From contig NZ_ALJL01000028.1 in the NCBI RefSeq assembly GCF_000287675.1, positions 62,001 through 126,000 on the forward strand: a stretch of 64,000 nucleotides of DNA, read 5' to 3'. Below the pieces are notes generated by a model. That model was given only the letters and a program-made list of their open reading frames with translations, was not told the origin of the DNA and did not search any database. Position numbers and translations under genes: made by a program. Below, piece after piece: positions 1-7,217 of this stretch; position 1 is the first letter of the stretch, and each line of letters opens with the position of its first letter. This DNA is from Lachnoanaerobaculum sp. ICM7 (lineage in GTDB: Bacteria > Bacillota > Clostridia > Lachnospirales > Lachnospiraceae).

Positions 1-366
1 GGACCGGGCCTTGGTATAAGAATAATAGGTGAAGTGACAGCAGAAAAGGTAAAGATAGTTCAGGATGCAGACGCTATATACCGTGAGGAAATAGACAAGG
101 CAGGACTTTCACAGGAAATCAACCAGTACTTTGCTGCTCTTACAAATATGAGAAGCGTAGGAGTAATGGGCGATTACAGAACTTATGACTATGCCATAGC
201 ACTTCGTGCAGTAAAGACAATAGATTTTATGACAGCAGAGGCTGCCAGACTCCCTTGGGAAGTACTTGAAAAGGTGACCAACAGGATTATCAATGAGGTA
301 GACCATGTAAACAGGGTACTCTATGATATCACAAGCAAGCCACCGGGAACTATTGAGTTGGAATAG
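1..366 (+). CDS. guaA: GMP synthase (glutamine-hydrolysing), C-terminal part
   Basis: The reading frame is open from the first base and ends at TAA 364-366, so the gene begins outside the window. The 121 visible residues are the C-terminal dimerisation domain of GMP synthase: they open with [11 protein letters not shown], carry [20 protein letters not shown] in the middle, and end in the family-typical KPPGTIELE. The enzyme amidates XMP to GMP with glutamine and ATP in the cytoplasm. The internal GTG at 34 is not the real start, because the conserved domain continues upstream of it. No anomaly is seen. The gene is a conserved housekeeping anchor next to the accessory DNA that follows. Confidence 0.97.
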   Translation, partial: GPGLGIRIIGEVTAEKVKIVQDADAIYREEIDKAGLSQEINQYFAALTNMRSVGVMGDYRTYDYAIALRAVKTIDFMTAEAARLPWEVLEKVTNRIINEVDHVNRVLYDITSKPPGTIELE

Positions 367-448
367 CAGAAGCAAATATGTTACTGCTATAAAACTGTTG
401 AAAACAATGAGTTTCAGCGATTTTGATGTAGCGAATTTCTCTAAATGA

Positions 449-480
449 TACTATTTTGATACTAAAAAGCTGAAATAGTA
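449..480. other. Small hairpin downstream of guaA
   Basis: TACTATTT at 449-456 pairs with AAATAGTA at 473-480 around a 16-nt loop. No clear T-run follows, so this is at best a weak terminator or RNA-stabilising hairpin for guaA. The rest of the 367-565 gap shows no gene. Confidence 0.3.
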
Positions 481-565
481 GGTTAAAAAGGGAGTTGTTG
501 AATTTAGGTGAATTGTTTAAAAAGCGGTAACTAGTAAATATATATTTTTGGAGAAGAAAACTATT

Positions 566-1225
566 ATGGAGAATATAGAGATATTTTTTGCTAAAAATCC
601 TGACACACCGCCAAGGACGACAGAGACTACTACTTCTGAAGAACGCAAATCAAATTGGGATAAGAGGATTATCAAAGCGAAAGAACAAGCTAAACTTAAA
701 CCTATCTTATTTACTAAAGTGTTTTCGTTTGCAAATGAGTTTATTAATATGTTAAGGTCAAGAAACGAGTTAGATGAGAAAGAAAATATTGCTCTACTTG
801 CATTAGATGATGAAAATCAGGCTATTATTTTAGGCAACGGCATTATTGCGTGTGGATGTAGTTGGGAAGATACAAAATGGAATAAAGAAGAACGTAGGTA
901 TGAAAAATATGATTTCAAATACGAACGAATAAAAGAAAGATTTGATCTAACATATCCGAGCGATATAATTTGGATGAAATTTACTGATAAGGGTCATTTG
1001 GGTGTTGTTGCTAAAAGTTTTGATATAAACTTTGAAAATGATAATACCTCTGGAAAATTAATAAATGAAGTTGGTGAAAAATGGGATGACTCATTTGTAT
1101 TTATATTTCCTTTGACAAAAGGGATACTTAATGTTTATAAAAAAGATGATATTGAAAGAGCTATTGGGAATTATCTCATTTCGAAAGGCATTCCCATAAT
1201 TGATTTTTACTCACATAATTACTAG
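566..1225 (+). CDS. Hypothetical protein (219 aa)
   Basis: I do not recognise this protein. The ATG at 566 is preferred over the TTG at 548, because GGAG at 550-553 is a suitable ribosome binding site for it. The first ~40 residues are polar and Thr/Lys rich. The remainder looks like a compact globular domain containing LLALDDENQAIILGNGIIAC and a C-terminal IGNYLISKGIPIIDFYSHNY. There is no signal peptide or membrane segment. It stands alone between guaA and a remnant region and is followed by the hairpin at 1272-1318. A single-copy soluble protein of this size in accessory DNA could be an orphan immunity protein, but nothing proves it. Confidence 0.6.
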   Translation: MENIEIFFAKNPDTPPRTTETTTSEERKSNWDKRIIKAKEQAKLKPILFTKVFSFANEFINMLRSRNELDEKENIALLALDDENQAIILGNGIIACGCSWEDTKWNKEERRYEKYDFKYERIKERFDLTYPSDIIWMKFTDKGHLGVVAKSFDINFENDNTSGKLINEVGEKWDDSFVFIFPLTKGILNVYKKDDIERAIGNYLISKGIPIIDFYSHNY

Positions 1226-1271
1226 TAAATAAATCATCGTTTGTCGGGGTAGTTCGATAAATTATAAGGCG

Positions 1272-1318
1272 AAAGCACATAACTTTAAGACCTAAAAATC
1301 TTTTGGCTATGTGCTTTT
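1272..1318. terminator. Hairpin terminator, copy A of a GCACATA/TATGTGC family
   Basis: AAAGCACATA (1272-1281) pairs with TATGTGCTTT (1308-1317) and is followed by T residues. On the minus strand it lies directly after the stop of the remnant gene at 1326-1517, so it can serve both strands. Copies B (4204-4253) and C (12685-12726) have nearly identical stems. Confidence 0.7.
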
Positions 1319-1325
1319 TCTGTGC

Positions 1326-1517
1326 TTATTTTATATCTGGTGGAATCTTAGCAGATATACCTTTTTTATAAAACTTTACATTGCTTTCTTCAAAAGGAAC
1401 ATAATCTTTCTTCAGGATGTCAGGATAGTTAGCTTTCTAATCTTGCAATGCTTCTTTTGTAATTTCGTTATTCTCATATTTTTCTTTCATTTTCTTCCAA
1501 TTATCAAGTATATCGTA
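1326..1517 (-). pseudogene. Remnant of a minus-strand gene, C-terminal end, with an in-frame amber codon
   Basis: Reading the complement gives about 60 protein-like, charged residues (YDILDNWKKMKEKYENNEIT, then KEALQD, then a stop, then KANYPDILKKDYVPFEE and on to IPPDIK) ending at TAA 1326-1328. A TAG at 1437-1439 interrupts the frame exactly where a Trp codon (TGG) would fit. No start or promoter is visible: upstream the frame runs into the promoter of the SnoaL-like gene. I could not assign a family. I call it a decayed 3' gene end because the amino-acid composition is protein-like and a terminator follows directly. The plus-strand frame over the same bases is only A+T-rich hydrophobic noise. 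Confidence 0.45.
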
Positions 1518-1525
1518 AAAATATA

Positions 1526-1597
1526 GATGTAACTGTTGACATTACATCCACATAGCGATAATATAAGCCCACAAGATGAAAAAATAAAGGTTACATC
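1526..1597 (+). promoter_or_regulatory. Promoter with GATGTAA/TTACATC operator for the 1631-3074 gene pair
   Basis: TTGACA (1536-1541) and TAATAT (1559-1564) are separated by 17 nt, a near-consensus sigma-A promoter. The -35 box lies at the edge of an inverted repeat: GATGTAA (1526-1532) and TTACATC (1542-1548). A third copy of TTACATC is at 1591-1597 in the leader. This is the architecture of a repressor-controlled promoter. The regulator is not in the immediate neighbourhood. Confidence 0.65.
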
Positions 1598-1630
1598 AAT
1601 GCAATAAATCAAATTCAGGAGGAAATTATC

Positions 1631-2401
1631 ATGACAAACAAAGAGAAAGCATTGGCACTTATCAGCACATTTGCATCAGGATATACAATGAAGGCAAAGG
1701 AACTTCTTGCAGAGGGTTACATTCAGCATAATCTTGCTTATGGAACAGGAAGAGATGCTTTTGTAGGAGCAGTGGAATATCTTGCATCGGCACCGGTTAA
1801 AACAACAGTTAATAATATTCGTGCATTTGAGGATGGCGATAAGGTGTTTCTACAAACGATATATAATTTTGCAGGAGAAGGAGAGCAGGTAGCATTTGAT
1901 ATTTTCAGATTTGACTCAGAAGGAAAGATTGCAGAGCACTGGGACAATCTGGCTACAAAAACGGAACCTAATCCGTCAGGGCATACACAGATTGACGGCA
2001 ACTTAGAGAAGAAAGATGTGGATAAGGAAGATACAAGAAAGGTTGTAGAGGGATTTGTAGGAGATGTCCTTCGTGGAGAAAATCCTGATAGGCTCACTTC
2101 ATACTTCTATGGAGATAATTATATTCAGCACAATACAGCAATTGCTGATGGACTTTCAGGGCTTGGTGCAGCACTTGAAGCGTTGGCAAAACAGGGAATA
2201 CAGATGATATATAATAAGACTTATTTTGTATTGGCTGATGGAGATTATGCACTTGCAGTAAGTGAAGGAACATTTGGTGGTGTGGCAACATCCTTCTATG
2301 ATTTGTTCCGTGTGGAAAATGGGAAAATTGCAGAACACTGGGATGTTATGGAAATAATAGCTGACAAAACGACTTGGAAAAATCAGAATGGAAAGTTCTA
2401 A
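1631..2401 (+). CDS. Tandem SnoaL-like (NTF2-fold) protein
   Basis: This 256-aa soluble protein consists of two SnoaL/NTF2-like domains, roughly residues 5-115 and 135-250. Both copies show the same landmarks: an IQHN motif near the start (YIQHNLAYG and YIQHNTAIAD) and a closing GKIAEHWD (residues ~95 and ~236). The family includes polyketide cyclase-like and predicted aldol-condensation enzymes with small hydrophobic substrates; the substrate here is unknown. The start is fixed by AGGAGG at 1618-1623. It is co-transcribed with the flavin/ferredoxin protein 50 nt downstream, suggesting a joint redox or detoxification role (inference). Internal duplication is the only oddity. Confidence 0.8.
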   Translation: MTNKEKALALISTFASGYTMKAKELLAEGYIQHNLAYGTGRDAFVGAVEYLASAPVKTTVNNIRAFEDGDKVFLQTIYNFAGEGEQVAFDIFRFDSEGKIAEHWDNLATKTEPNPSGHTQIDGNLEKKDVDKEDTRKVVEGFVGDVLRGENPDRLTSYFYGDNYIQHNTAIADGLSGLGAALEALAKQGIQMIYNKTYFVLADGDYALAVSEGTFGGVATSFYDLFRVENGKIAEHWDVMEIIADKTTWKNQNGKF

Positions 2402-2450
2402 TGTAACTTTTGATATTATAATATAAGGTGGCAAGGGGTACAGGAAAATC

Positions 2451-3074
2451 ATGATGGAAGCGAAGAATTATTTGAAATATATAGTAGATGGAATTCATAC
2501 AGTTATAGTTGCGACTGTAGATAGCGAAGGTCTTCCGGTCACAGCAGCTATTGATATGATGGATGCAGACGATTCAAGTTTATATTTTCTGACCGCAAAA
2601 GGTAAGAACTTATATGATAGATTATCAGATAGGAGATTTCTTGCATTTACAGCGATGAAAGGCGAGGACACAATGTCACGAGTGGCGGTATCTGTAAGAG
2701 GGAAAGTTAGAGAACTTGGATATGAAAAAATCCCTGAGTTATTTGAAAAGAATCAATATATGTATCAAATATATCCAACTGCAGAATCAAGAAAAGCCCT
2801 GACAGTATTTCAAATTTATGAAGGTACAGGAGAATGGTTTGATTTATCTAAAAAGCCTATAGAGAGAGCAAATTTTTCTTTTGTAGCTAAAAAAGATGAA
2901 ATGAAAGGTTATTTTATTACGGATGGTTGTATCGGATGTGGAAGGTGTGTGGAAGTTTGTCCACAAGATTGCATTAACCAAGAGACCATACCCTATGTAA
3001 TTGAGAATAAGCATTGTCTGCATTGTGGTAATTGCTTAACGGTTTGCCCGGTTGGTGCAGTGGATAGAGTGTAA
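2451..3074 (+). CDS. Pyridoxamine 5'-phosphate oxidase-like flavoprotein with C-terminal 2[4Fe-4S] ferredoxin domain
   Basis: Residues ~1-140 fit the FMN-binding split-barrel (PPOX) fold, with the family-typical opening VIVATVDSEGLPVTAAIDM. Residues ~155-207 form a bacterial ferredoxin domain with two Cys clusters, CIGCGRCVEVCPQDC and CLHCGNCLTVCP. Such fusions are cytoplasmic electron-transfer flavoproteins in anaerobes; the partner and substrate are unknown. Two adjacent ATG codons (2451 and 2454) both fit the AGGA upstream. It is the second gene of the operon started by the operator-controlled promoter at 1526-1564. Confidence 0.85.
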   Translation: MMEAKNYLKYIVDGIHTVIVATVDSEGLPVTAAIDMMDADDSSLYFLTAKGKNLYDRLSDRRFLAFTAMKGEDTMSRVAVSVRGKVRELGYEKIPELFEKNQYMYQIYPTAESRKALTVFQIYEGTGEWFDLSKKPIERANFSFVAKKDEMKGYFITDGCIGCGRCVEVCPQDCINQETIPYVIENKHCLHCGNCLTVCPVGAVDRV

Positions 3075-3179
3075 AAGTTGAGAAAAATATAGAATTTGTA
3101 TTTGAAGGAGAATATTGGACATACTAAAATTGGGTCTGTAGGACTCATTCAAATAATGGGTTCTTTGTCAAGTGTTGGG

Positions 3180-3206
3180 GTGGGTTGATTTTTTAACCCA
3201 CTTTTT
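3180..3206 (+). terminator. Rho-independent terminator
   Basis: GTGGGTT (3180-3186) pairs with AACCCAC (3195-3201), followed by TTTTT. It closes the SnoaL-like/flavoprotein operon. The bases just upstream (about 3130-3179) resemble the end of an insertion sequence (GGGTCTGTAGG, TTTGTCAAGTGTTGG), but no transposase is present. Confidence 0.7.
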
Positions 3207-3254
3207 ATATGTGGTTTGAGTGTTAATTTAAAGTTTTGGAGGCAGTTTAAATGG

Positions 3255-3377
3255 ATGATAAAGTTAGAGCGTTTTGAAGAGTTTTTCTACAGGCCCGGAC
3301 TAAAAGATGGACTGAATATGAAAAGTACAGTAAAATCTATATTAGAAATGCTATCGGGAAATATTCGTGGAGGGTAA
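3255..3377 (+). CDS. Small ORF (40 aa), possible gene remnant
   Basis: An ATG at 3255 behind TGGAGG (3237-3242) opens a 40-residue frame (MIKLERFEEFFYRPGLKDGL...SGNIRGG) ending at TAA 3375-3377, just before the RhuM-like gene. The protein is polar and has no membrane segment. It may be a real small protein or a leftover gene fragment; I see no family match. Confidence 0.3.
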   Translation: MIKLERFEEFFYRPGLKDGLNMKSTVKSILEMLSGNIRGG

Positions 3378-3384
3378 CTAAAGA

Positions 3385-4144
3385 ATGAAGAATGAAATTG
3401 TATTATTTACAGATGGTGATATTAATATAGAAGTTCAAATCAATACTGAACTGGAGACCGTTTGGCTGACACAAAAGCAAATGGAAGTATTGTTTGATGT
3501 TAAACACGCTACAGTAAGCGAACATATTTCAAATATTATTGCTTCAGGAGAACTGGATGAGACTTCTGTCGGTTTTTCCGACAGAAGTACAGGGGGAAGA
3601 AAACCTAAAATTTATAATTTAGATATGATTTTGTCTGTCGGATATCGAGTTAATTCAAAAAGAGGTATAGCTTTCAGAAAATGGGCAAATAATGTTCTTA
3701 AAGAGTATATTTTGAAAGGCTATGCAATCAATGAAAAGCGTCTTCAAGCGCTTAAGAAAACAGTTGATATCCAGTCAAGGATGATTGCAGATGCACTCGA
3801 TATAGAGGAAAAAGATGTGCTCAGAGCTGTGAATGAATACACGGATGCATTGATTCTTTTGGATCAATATGACCATCAGGCATTAAGTAAGCCGGAGGGA
3901 AGTGCTCCTGTATACCGCATTACTTATGAAGAGTGTATTCGTATGGTTTATCAGATGAAAGATCCTTTTGAAACAGATGTATTTGGTGTAGAAAAAGAGG
4001 CCGGCAAGGTAGAAGGAATTATTGACGCTGTTTACCAGAGTGTGTTTGGTCAGGATGTGTATCAATCTTTGGAGGATTGCTGAATCAAAACCGGAAGAAA
4101 AAGATGTGATGGTAAAAATGGTAATGAATCTGTTGAATTTATAG
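3385..4144 (+). pseudogene. RhuM-Fic family gene with the Fic catalytic core deleted
   Basis: The intact frame (3385-4083, 232 aa) is the N-terminal RhuM region: VWLTQKQMEVLFDVKHATVSEHI, YNLDMILSVGYRVNS, FRKWANNVLKEYILKGYAIN. It then enters the start of the Fic part (AVYQSVFGQDVYQSLED) and hits TGA at 4081. In the next frame, directly from about 4076, the normal family C-terminus can be read (IAESKPEEKDVMVKMVMNLL) to TAG 4142-4144. Full-length family members carry a Fic domain with HPFxDGNKR between these two segments; here it is missing. So one deletion removed the AMPylation/toxin core and shifted the frame. RhuM proteins often accompany type I restriction loci; the one here is 25 kb away. 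Confidence 0.8.
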
Positions 4145-4203
4145 TGGTATTGTATCGTTTTTATATTACAGTAGAAATTATGTAACAAGTGGGAATGTAA
4201 AGC

Positions 4204-4253
4204 AAAAGCACATAACTTTAAGATTTTAAAGTCTTTCAGCTATGTGCTTTTTT
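4204..4253. terminator. Hairpin terminator, copy B of the GCACATA/TATGTGC family
   Basis: AAAAGCACATA (4204-4214) pairs with TATGTGCTTTT (4241-4251), followed by further T residues. The similarity to copy A extends a little beyond the stem (TGTGC, then TATTTTA), suggesting both derive from the same 3' gene end. It insulates the RhuM remnant from the ABC transporter operon. Confidence 0.75.
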
Positions 4254-4366
4254 ATGTGCCTATTTTAATGAAATATATCTCAACAGATCCATAAAATTTT
4301 TACGGTTATAATTTAGTTATTTTTATCGGCTATAACAATACCATAAAAATGATGGAGGTAAATCAA

Positions 4367-5071
4367 ATGAGTATTATATTAGAAACGAAAGGACTGACAA
4401 AAAAATATAAAAACGGGATTGCACTGGATAATGTTTCAATTCAAGTGGAAAAAGGTATGGTATATGGTCTGTTGGGGCCTAACGGTGCCGGGAAATCGAC
4501 ATTATTGAAAATCATAACAAGAGCGATTCCAAAAAGCTCGGGTGAAGTGATGTTTGAAAATCATCTGTTAGCTGCAGATGATGTAAAGAAAATTGGGGCG
4601 ATTATTGAACATCCTGCTATTTATCCTAATTTAACGGCTTATGAAAATTTAGAGGTTATTACAACTTTACTGAATATTGACAGAAAGAAAATTGATGAAG
4701 TACTTAGCATGGTTTCATTGAATAATACCGGCAAAAAGTTGGCAAAAGAGTTCTCCCTAGGTATGAAACAAAGACTGGGTATTGCAATGGCACTGATTAA
4801 CAGCCCGTTATTATTAGTTCTTGACGAACCTACAAACGGGTTAGACCCTGTAGGAATTCAAGAATTAAGAGAGTTGATAAAAATGCTTTCAGGTCAAGGC
4901 ATTACAATAATATTATCAAGTCATATTTTGAGTGAAGTAGGACAGATTGCAGATAAAATAGGTATCCTAAATAAAGGACGTTTAAGTTATGAAGGTCAAA
5001 ATACCGATTCGTCTAAGTTGGAAGATTTATTTATGGAAATTATTAGAAAGGACGTGATGAATGATGATTAA
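4367..5071 (+). CDS. ABC transporter ATP-binding protein, lantibiotic-protection (CprA/EpiF/BcrA) type
   Basis: This 234-aa ATPase has Walker A GPNGAGKST (residues ~37-45), an ABC signature variant FSLGMKQRLG (~130) and Walker B LLVLDEPTNGLDP (~150). The start is ATG 4367, because GGAGG (4354-4358) is placed 8 nt before it; the in-frame ATG at 4349 lies upstream of this site. Family members energise export or expulsion of cationic antimicrobial peptides such as lantibiotics and bacitracin. It is followed without a gap by two permeases and a two-component system, the CprABC-CprRK arrangement described in Clostridioides. The peptide recognised cannot be read from sequence. Confidence 0.9.
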   Translation: MSIILETKGLTKKYKNGIALDNVSIQVEKGMVYGLLGPNGAGKSTLLKIITRAIPKSSGEVMFENHLLAADDVKKIGAIIEHPAIYPNLTAYENLEVITTLLNIDRKKIDEVLSMVSLNNTGKKLAKEFSLGMKQRLGIAMALINSPLLLVLDEPTNGLDPVGIQELRELIKMLSGQGITIILSSHILSEVGQIADKIGILNKGRLSYEGQNTDSSKLEDLFMEIIRKDVMNDD

Positions 5072-5819
5072 GATGCTGAAAGCGGAATGGATTAAGGAAA
5101 AAAGAGCTGCCAATTCTACACTAAAATATATAGTACCTGTTATTTTTGTGTTATTTAATCTTTTTATGGTCAGTATTATGGGGCAAAGCCCTGTAGGAAG
5201 AAGTTATTTAATGGCCACAGCATTTAATTGGTATCCTGTTCTGATTTTACCTATTGTATTAAGTCTGCTTGTAGTTAATATTGTTAGTAAAGAGAAAGAA
5301 GAGCATGTTGCCTTGTTGCGAAGATTGGATATACTCCCGGAAAAGATGTTAATTGCCAAGAACAGAATAGTTATTTTTGAATTATTTACTGTTTTGATAT
5401 TGTCATCGACAGGAATTTATTTAATAGGTAGATTTTTATTACATGAGGAGATTAGTCTTAAAATCATGATAGTAGCTACCTGTTGTTTATTTATTGGAAG
5501 TTTGCCGGTAGTTGCTTTATCTTTTTTTATTTACAAATTATTTCATAAAAGGTTTTTAGTGATTTTAATTAATTTTATATTTACCTTTCCGTCGGCAATT
5601 ATTGCTGTAACCTCGTATTGGGAATTTTTCCCTTGGGATTATAATTTACGTATACTATGTCCGATTATTGAGGTTCATCCTAACGGTACTTTTTTGGAAA
5701 AATCATCCCCTTTAACATCTATGAATGCAGTATATGTCGGATTAGTGTTAAGTGTCATGGTGTATATCATAATAACAGCTATAAATATAGTGATGGAAAG
5801 AGGAAAAGGTCATGCTTAA
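5061..5819 (+). CDS. Lantibiotic-protection ABC permease, MutE/EpiE (CprB) type
   Basis: A 252-aa integral membrane protein with about six hydrophobic segments (near residues 22-42, 55-75, 105-125, 135-160, 165-185, 220-245). It starts at ATG 5061 with AAGGA at 5048-5052 and overlaps the ATPase gene by 11 nt, which suggests translational coupling. Size, topology and position match the first permease of lantibiotic immunity/CAMP-resistance transporters. It should form the membrane channel together with the next gene product. Confidence 0.8.
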   Translation: MMIKMLKAEWIKEKRAANSTLKYIVPVIFVLFNLFMVSIMGQSPVGRSYLMATAFNWYPVLILPIVLSLLVVNIVSKEKEEHVALLRRLDILPEKMLIAKNRIVIFELFTVLILSSTGIYLIGRFLLHEEISLKIMIVATCCLFIGSLPVVALSFFIYKLFHKRFLVILINFIFTFPSAIIAVTSYWEFFPWDYNLRILCPIIEVHPNGTFLEKSSPLTSMNAVYVGLVLSVMVYIIITAINIVMERGKGHA

Positions 5820-6543
5820 TATTCTAAAGTCTTACCTGTTAAGAATCAAAAGAACACCGGCCATAATGGTAATTATCTTGTGTCCTTTAATTTTTACCGG
5901 TCTTTTTATTGTATATCTTTTAAGTGCAACAGGTTTGAAAGGAGTAGAACTTGCCTATTTTTTTGTAGCATATACGATTTTAGCAAGCTTTTCTGTCAGC
6001 TTTTTTATTCCCATGTTATATGAAAGCGACAAAAAAGCCGGGAACTATGCCAATGATTTAAGAATAGGAATTTGTCGAAAAAAATTGTTTTTTGTTAGAT
6101 TTATATTTATCTTTATACTATTAATGACTATTGAAGGGATAGCGATCTTACCGTTTATGTTATTTTTATACTTTTATGGAATCAATGTTCAAATATTGAA
6201 TTTGGCAGTTTATGCTATGATCGGGTCTGTGGGATTGATTAGTATGGTACCTGTTTATCAATTTTTAAGTTTAAAATTCAATTATACAGGCTCTATTTTA
6301 ACAGGTGTTATTTGTACCTTGGCTGCCGTTCTTTTAGGCACAACAGATTTGGGAAGCGGTATATGGTATTACTTTCCGTTTGTTTATCCTATAAGACTTA
6401 TATACGGATATGTCAGTGGATCTTTTAATGTAGATACTGTTATTTTTTATCTTTTTATATCTTTTTTGATCTCATTTGTAAGTGTGGTAATATTATCATT
6501 TTGGTATAATAGATGGGACGGAATAAGTGAAATGGAGGAATGA
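5812..6543 (+). CDS. Lantibiotic-protection ABC permease, MutG/EpiG (CprC) type
   Basis: A 243-aa membrane protein with about six predicted membrane spans (for example residues ~17-40, 47-70, 95-120, 130-150, 160-180, 210-235). It overlaps the preceding permease by 8 nt. The paired permeases of similar size downstream of a BcrA-like ATPase are characteristic of lantibiotic immunity transporters. Its 3' end overlaps the nominal start of the regulator gene, so the whole cluster is probably one transcript. Confidence 0.8.
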   Translation: MLNILKSYLLRIKRTPAIMVIILCPLIFTGLFIVYLLSATGLKGVELAYFFVAYTILASFSVSFFIPMLYESDKKAGNYANDLRIGICRKKLFFVRFIFIFILLMTIEGIAILPFMLFLYFYGINVQILNLAVYAMIGSVGLISMVPVYQFLSLKFNYTGSILTGVICTLAAVLLGTTDLGSGIWYYFPFVYPIRLIYGYVSGSFNVDTVIFYLFISFLISFVSVVILSFWYNRWDGISEMEE

Positions 6544-6548
6544 AAGGT

Positions 6549-7217
6549 ATGAATCTTCTCATAATAGATGATGACAAAGATTTGCTTAAATTATTAAAGC
6601 TAACCTTTGAGAAAGAATATAATGTCGTTATTTGTAATTCGGCACTGAAACTCCGGCCAAGTGATTTATGCAAATATGACTTGATTATTCTGGATATCAT
6701 GATGGAAGAAATGTCGGGTTTTGAATTTTTGACTAAATACAGAAATATTATAGATATTCCTATTATTTTACTTACAGCGAAAGATTTTGAAAAAGACAAA
6801 GTAGAAGGATTTGCATTAGGAGCGGATGATTATGTGACAAAACCTTTTTCTCTTGCTGAAATTAGAGCGAGGGTAGCTGCACATATTCGGAGAGAAAAAA
6901 GAGAAAAACATTCAAAACTTATAGATTATCCGATATCTTGTGATTTGCTTTCGAAAAAAATTTATTTTGATAATGTAGAGATAAGCTTTACAAATAGCGA
7001 ATACGAAATTTGTGAGTTTTTATTAAAAAATAGAAATCAAGTATTTTCGAAAGAAAAAATTTATACGGAAATTTATGGTTATGATAAGGAAGGCGACAGT
7101 TCTACAACGATTACCGAAAGAATCAAATTAATAAGAAGTAAATTTGAGCCATATTATATAAATCCTATAAAAACAGTTTGGGGAGTTGGTTATCAGTGGG
7201 AAATAAAAAAAGTTTAA
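6549..7217 (+). CDS. OmpR-family response regulator (CprR-like)
   Basis: A 222-aa protein with an N-terminal receiver domain (acidic triad in IIDDDKD, phospho-acceptor Asp49 in LIILDIMM, Thr77, Lys98 in VTKPF) and a C-terminal winged helix (residues ~125-222, ending KTVWGVGYQWEI). I choose ATG 6549 because GGAGG (6534-6538) is too close to the earlier ATG at 6540. It probably controls the preceding ABC genes in response to the kinase encoded next; this is inferred from neighbourhood. Confidence 0.9.
   Translation: MNLLIIDDDKDLLKLLKLTFEKEYNVVICNSALKLRPSDLCKYDLIILDIMMEEMSGFEFLTKYRNIIDIPIILLTAKDFEKDKVEGFALGADDYVTKPFSLAEIRARVAAHIRREKREKHSKLIDYPISCDLLSKKIYFDNVEISFTNSEYEICEFLLKNRNQVFSKEKIYTEIYGYDKEGDSSTTITERIKLIRSKFEPYYINPIKTVWGVGYQWEIKKV

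Noticed and set aside
1311-1526. Plus-strand 71-codon hydrophobic frame
   Set aside because: Poly-Phe/Ile composition from A+T-rich DNA, no ribosome binding site, starts inside a terminator; the minus strand gives a more protein-like remnant.
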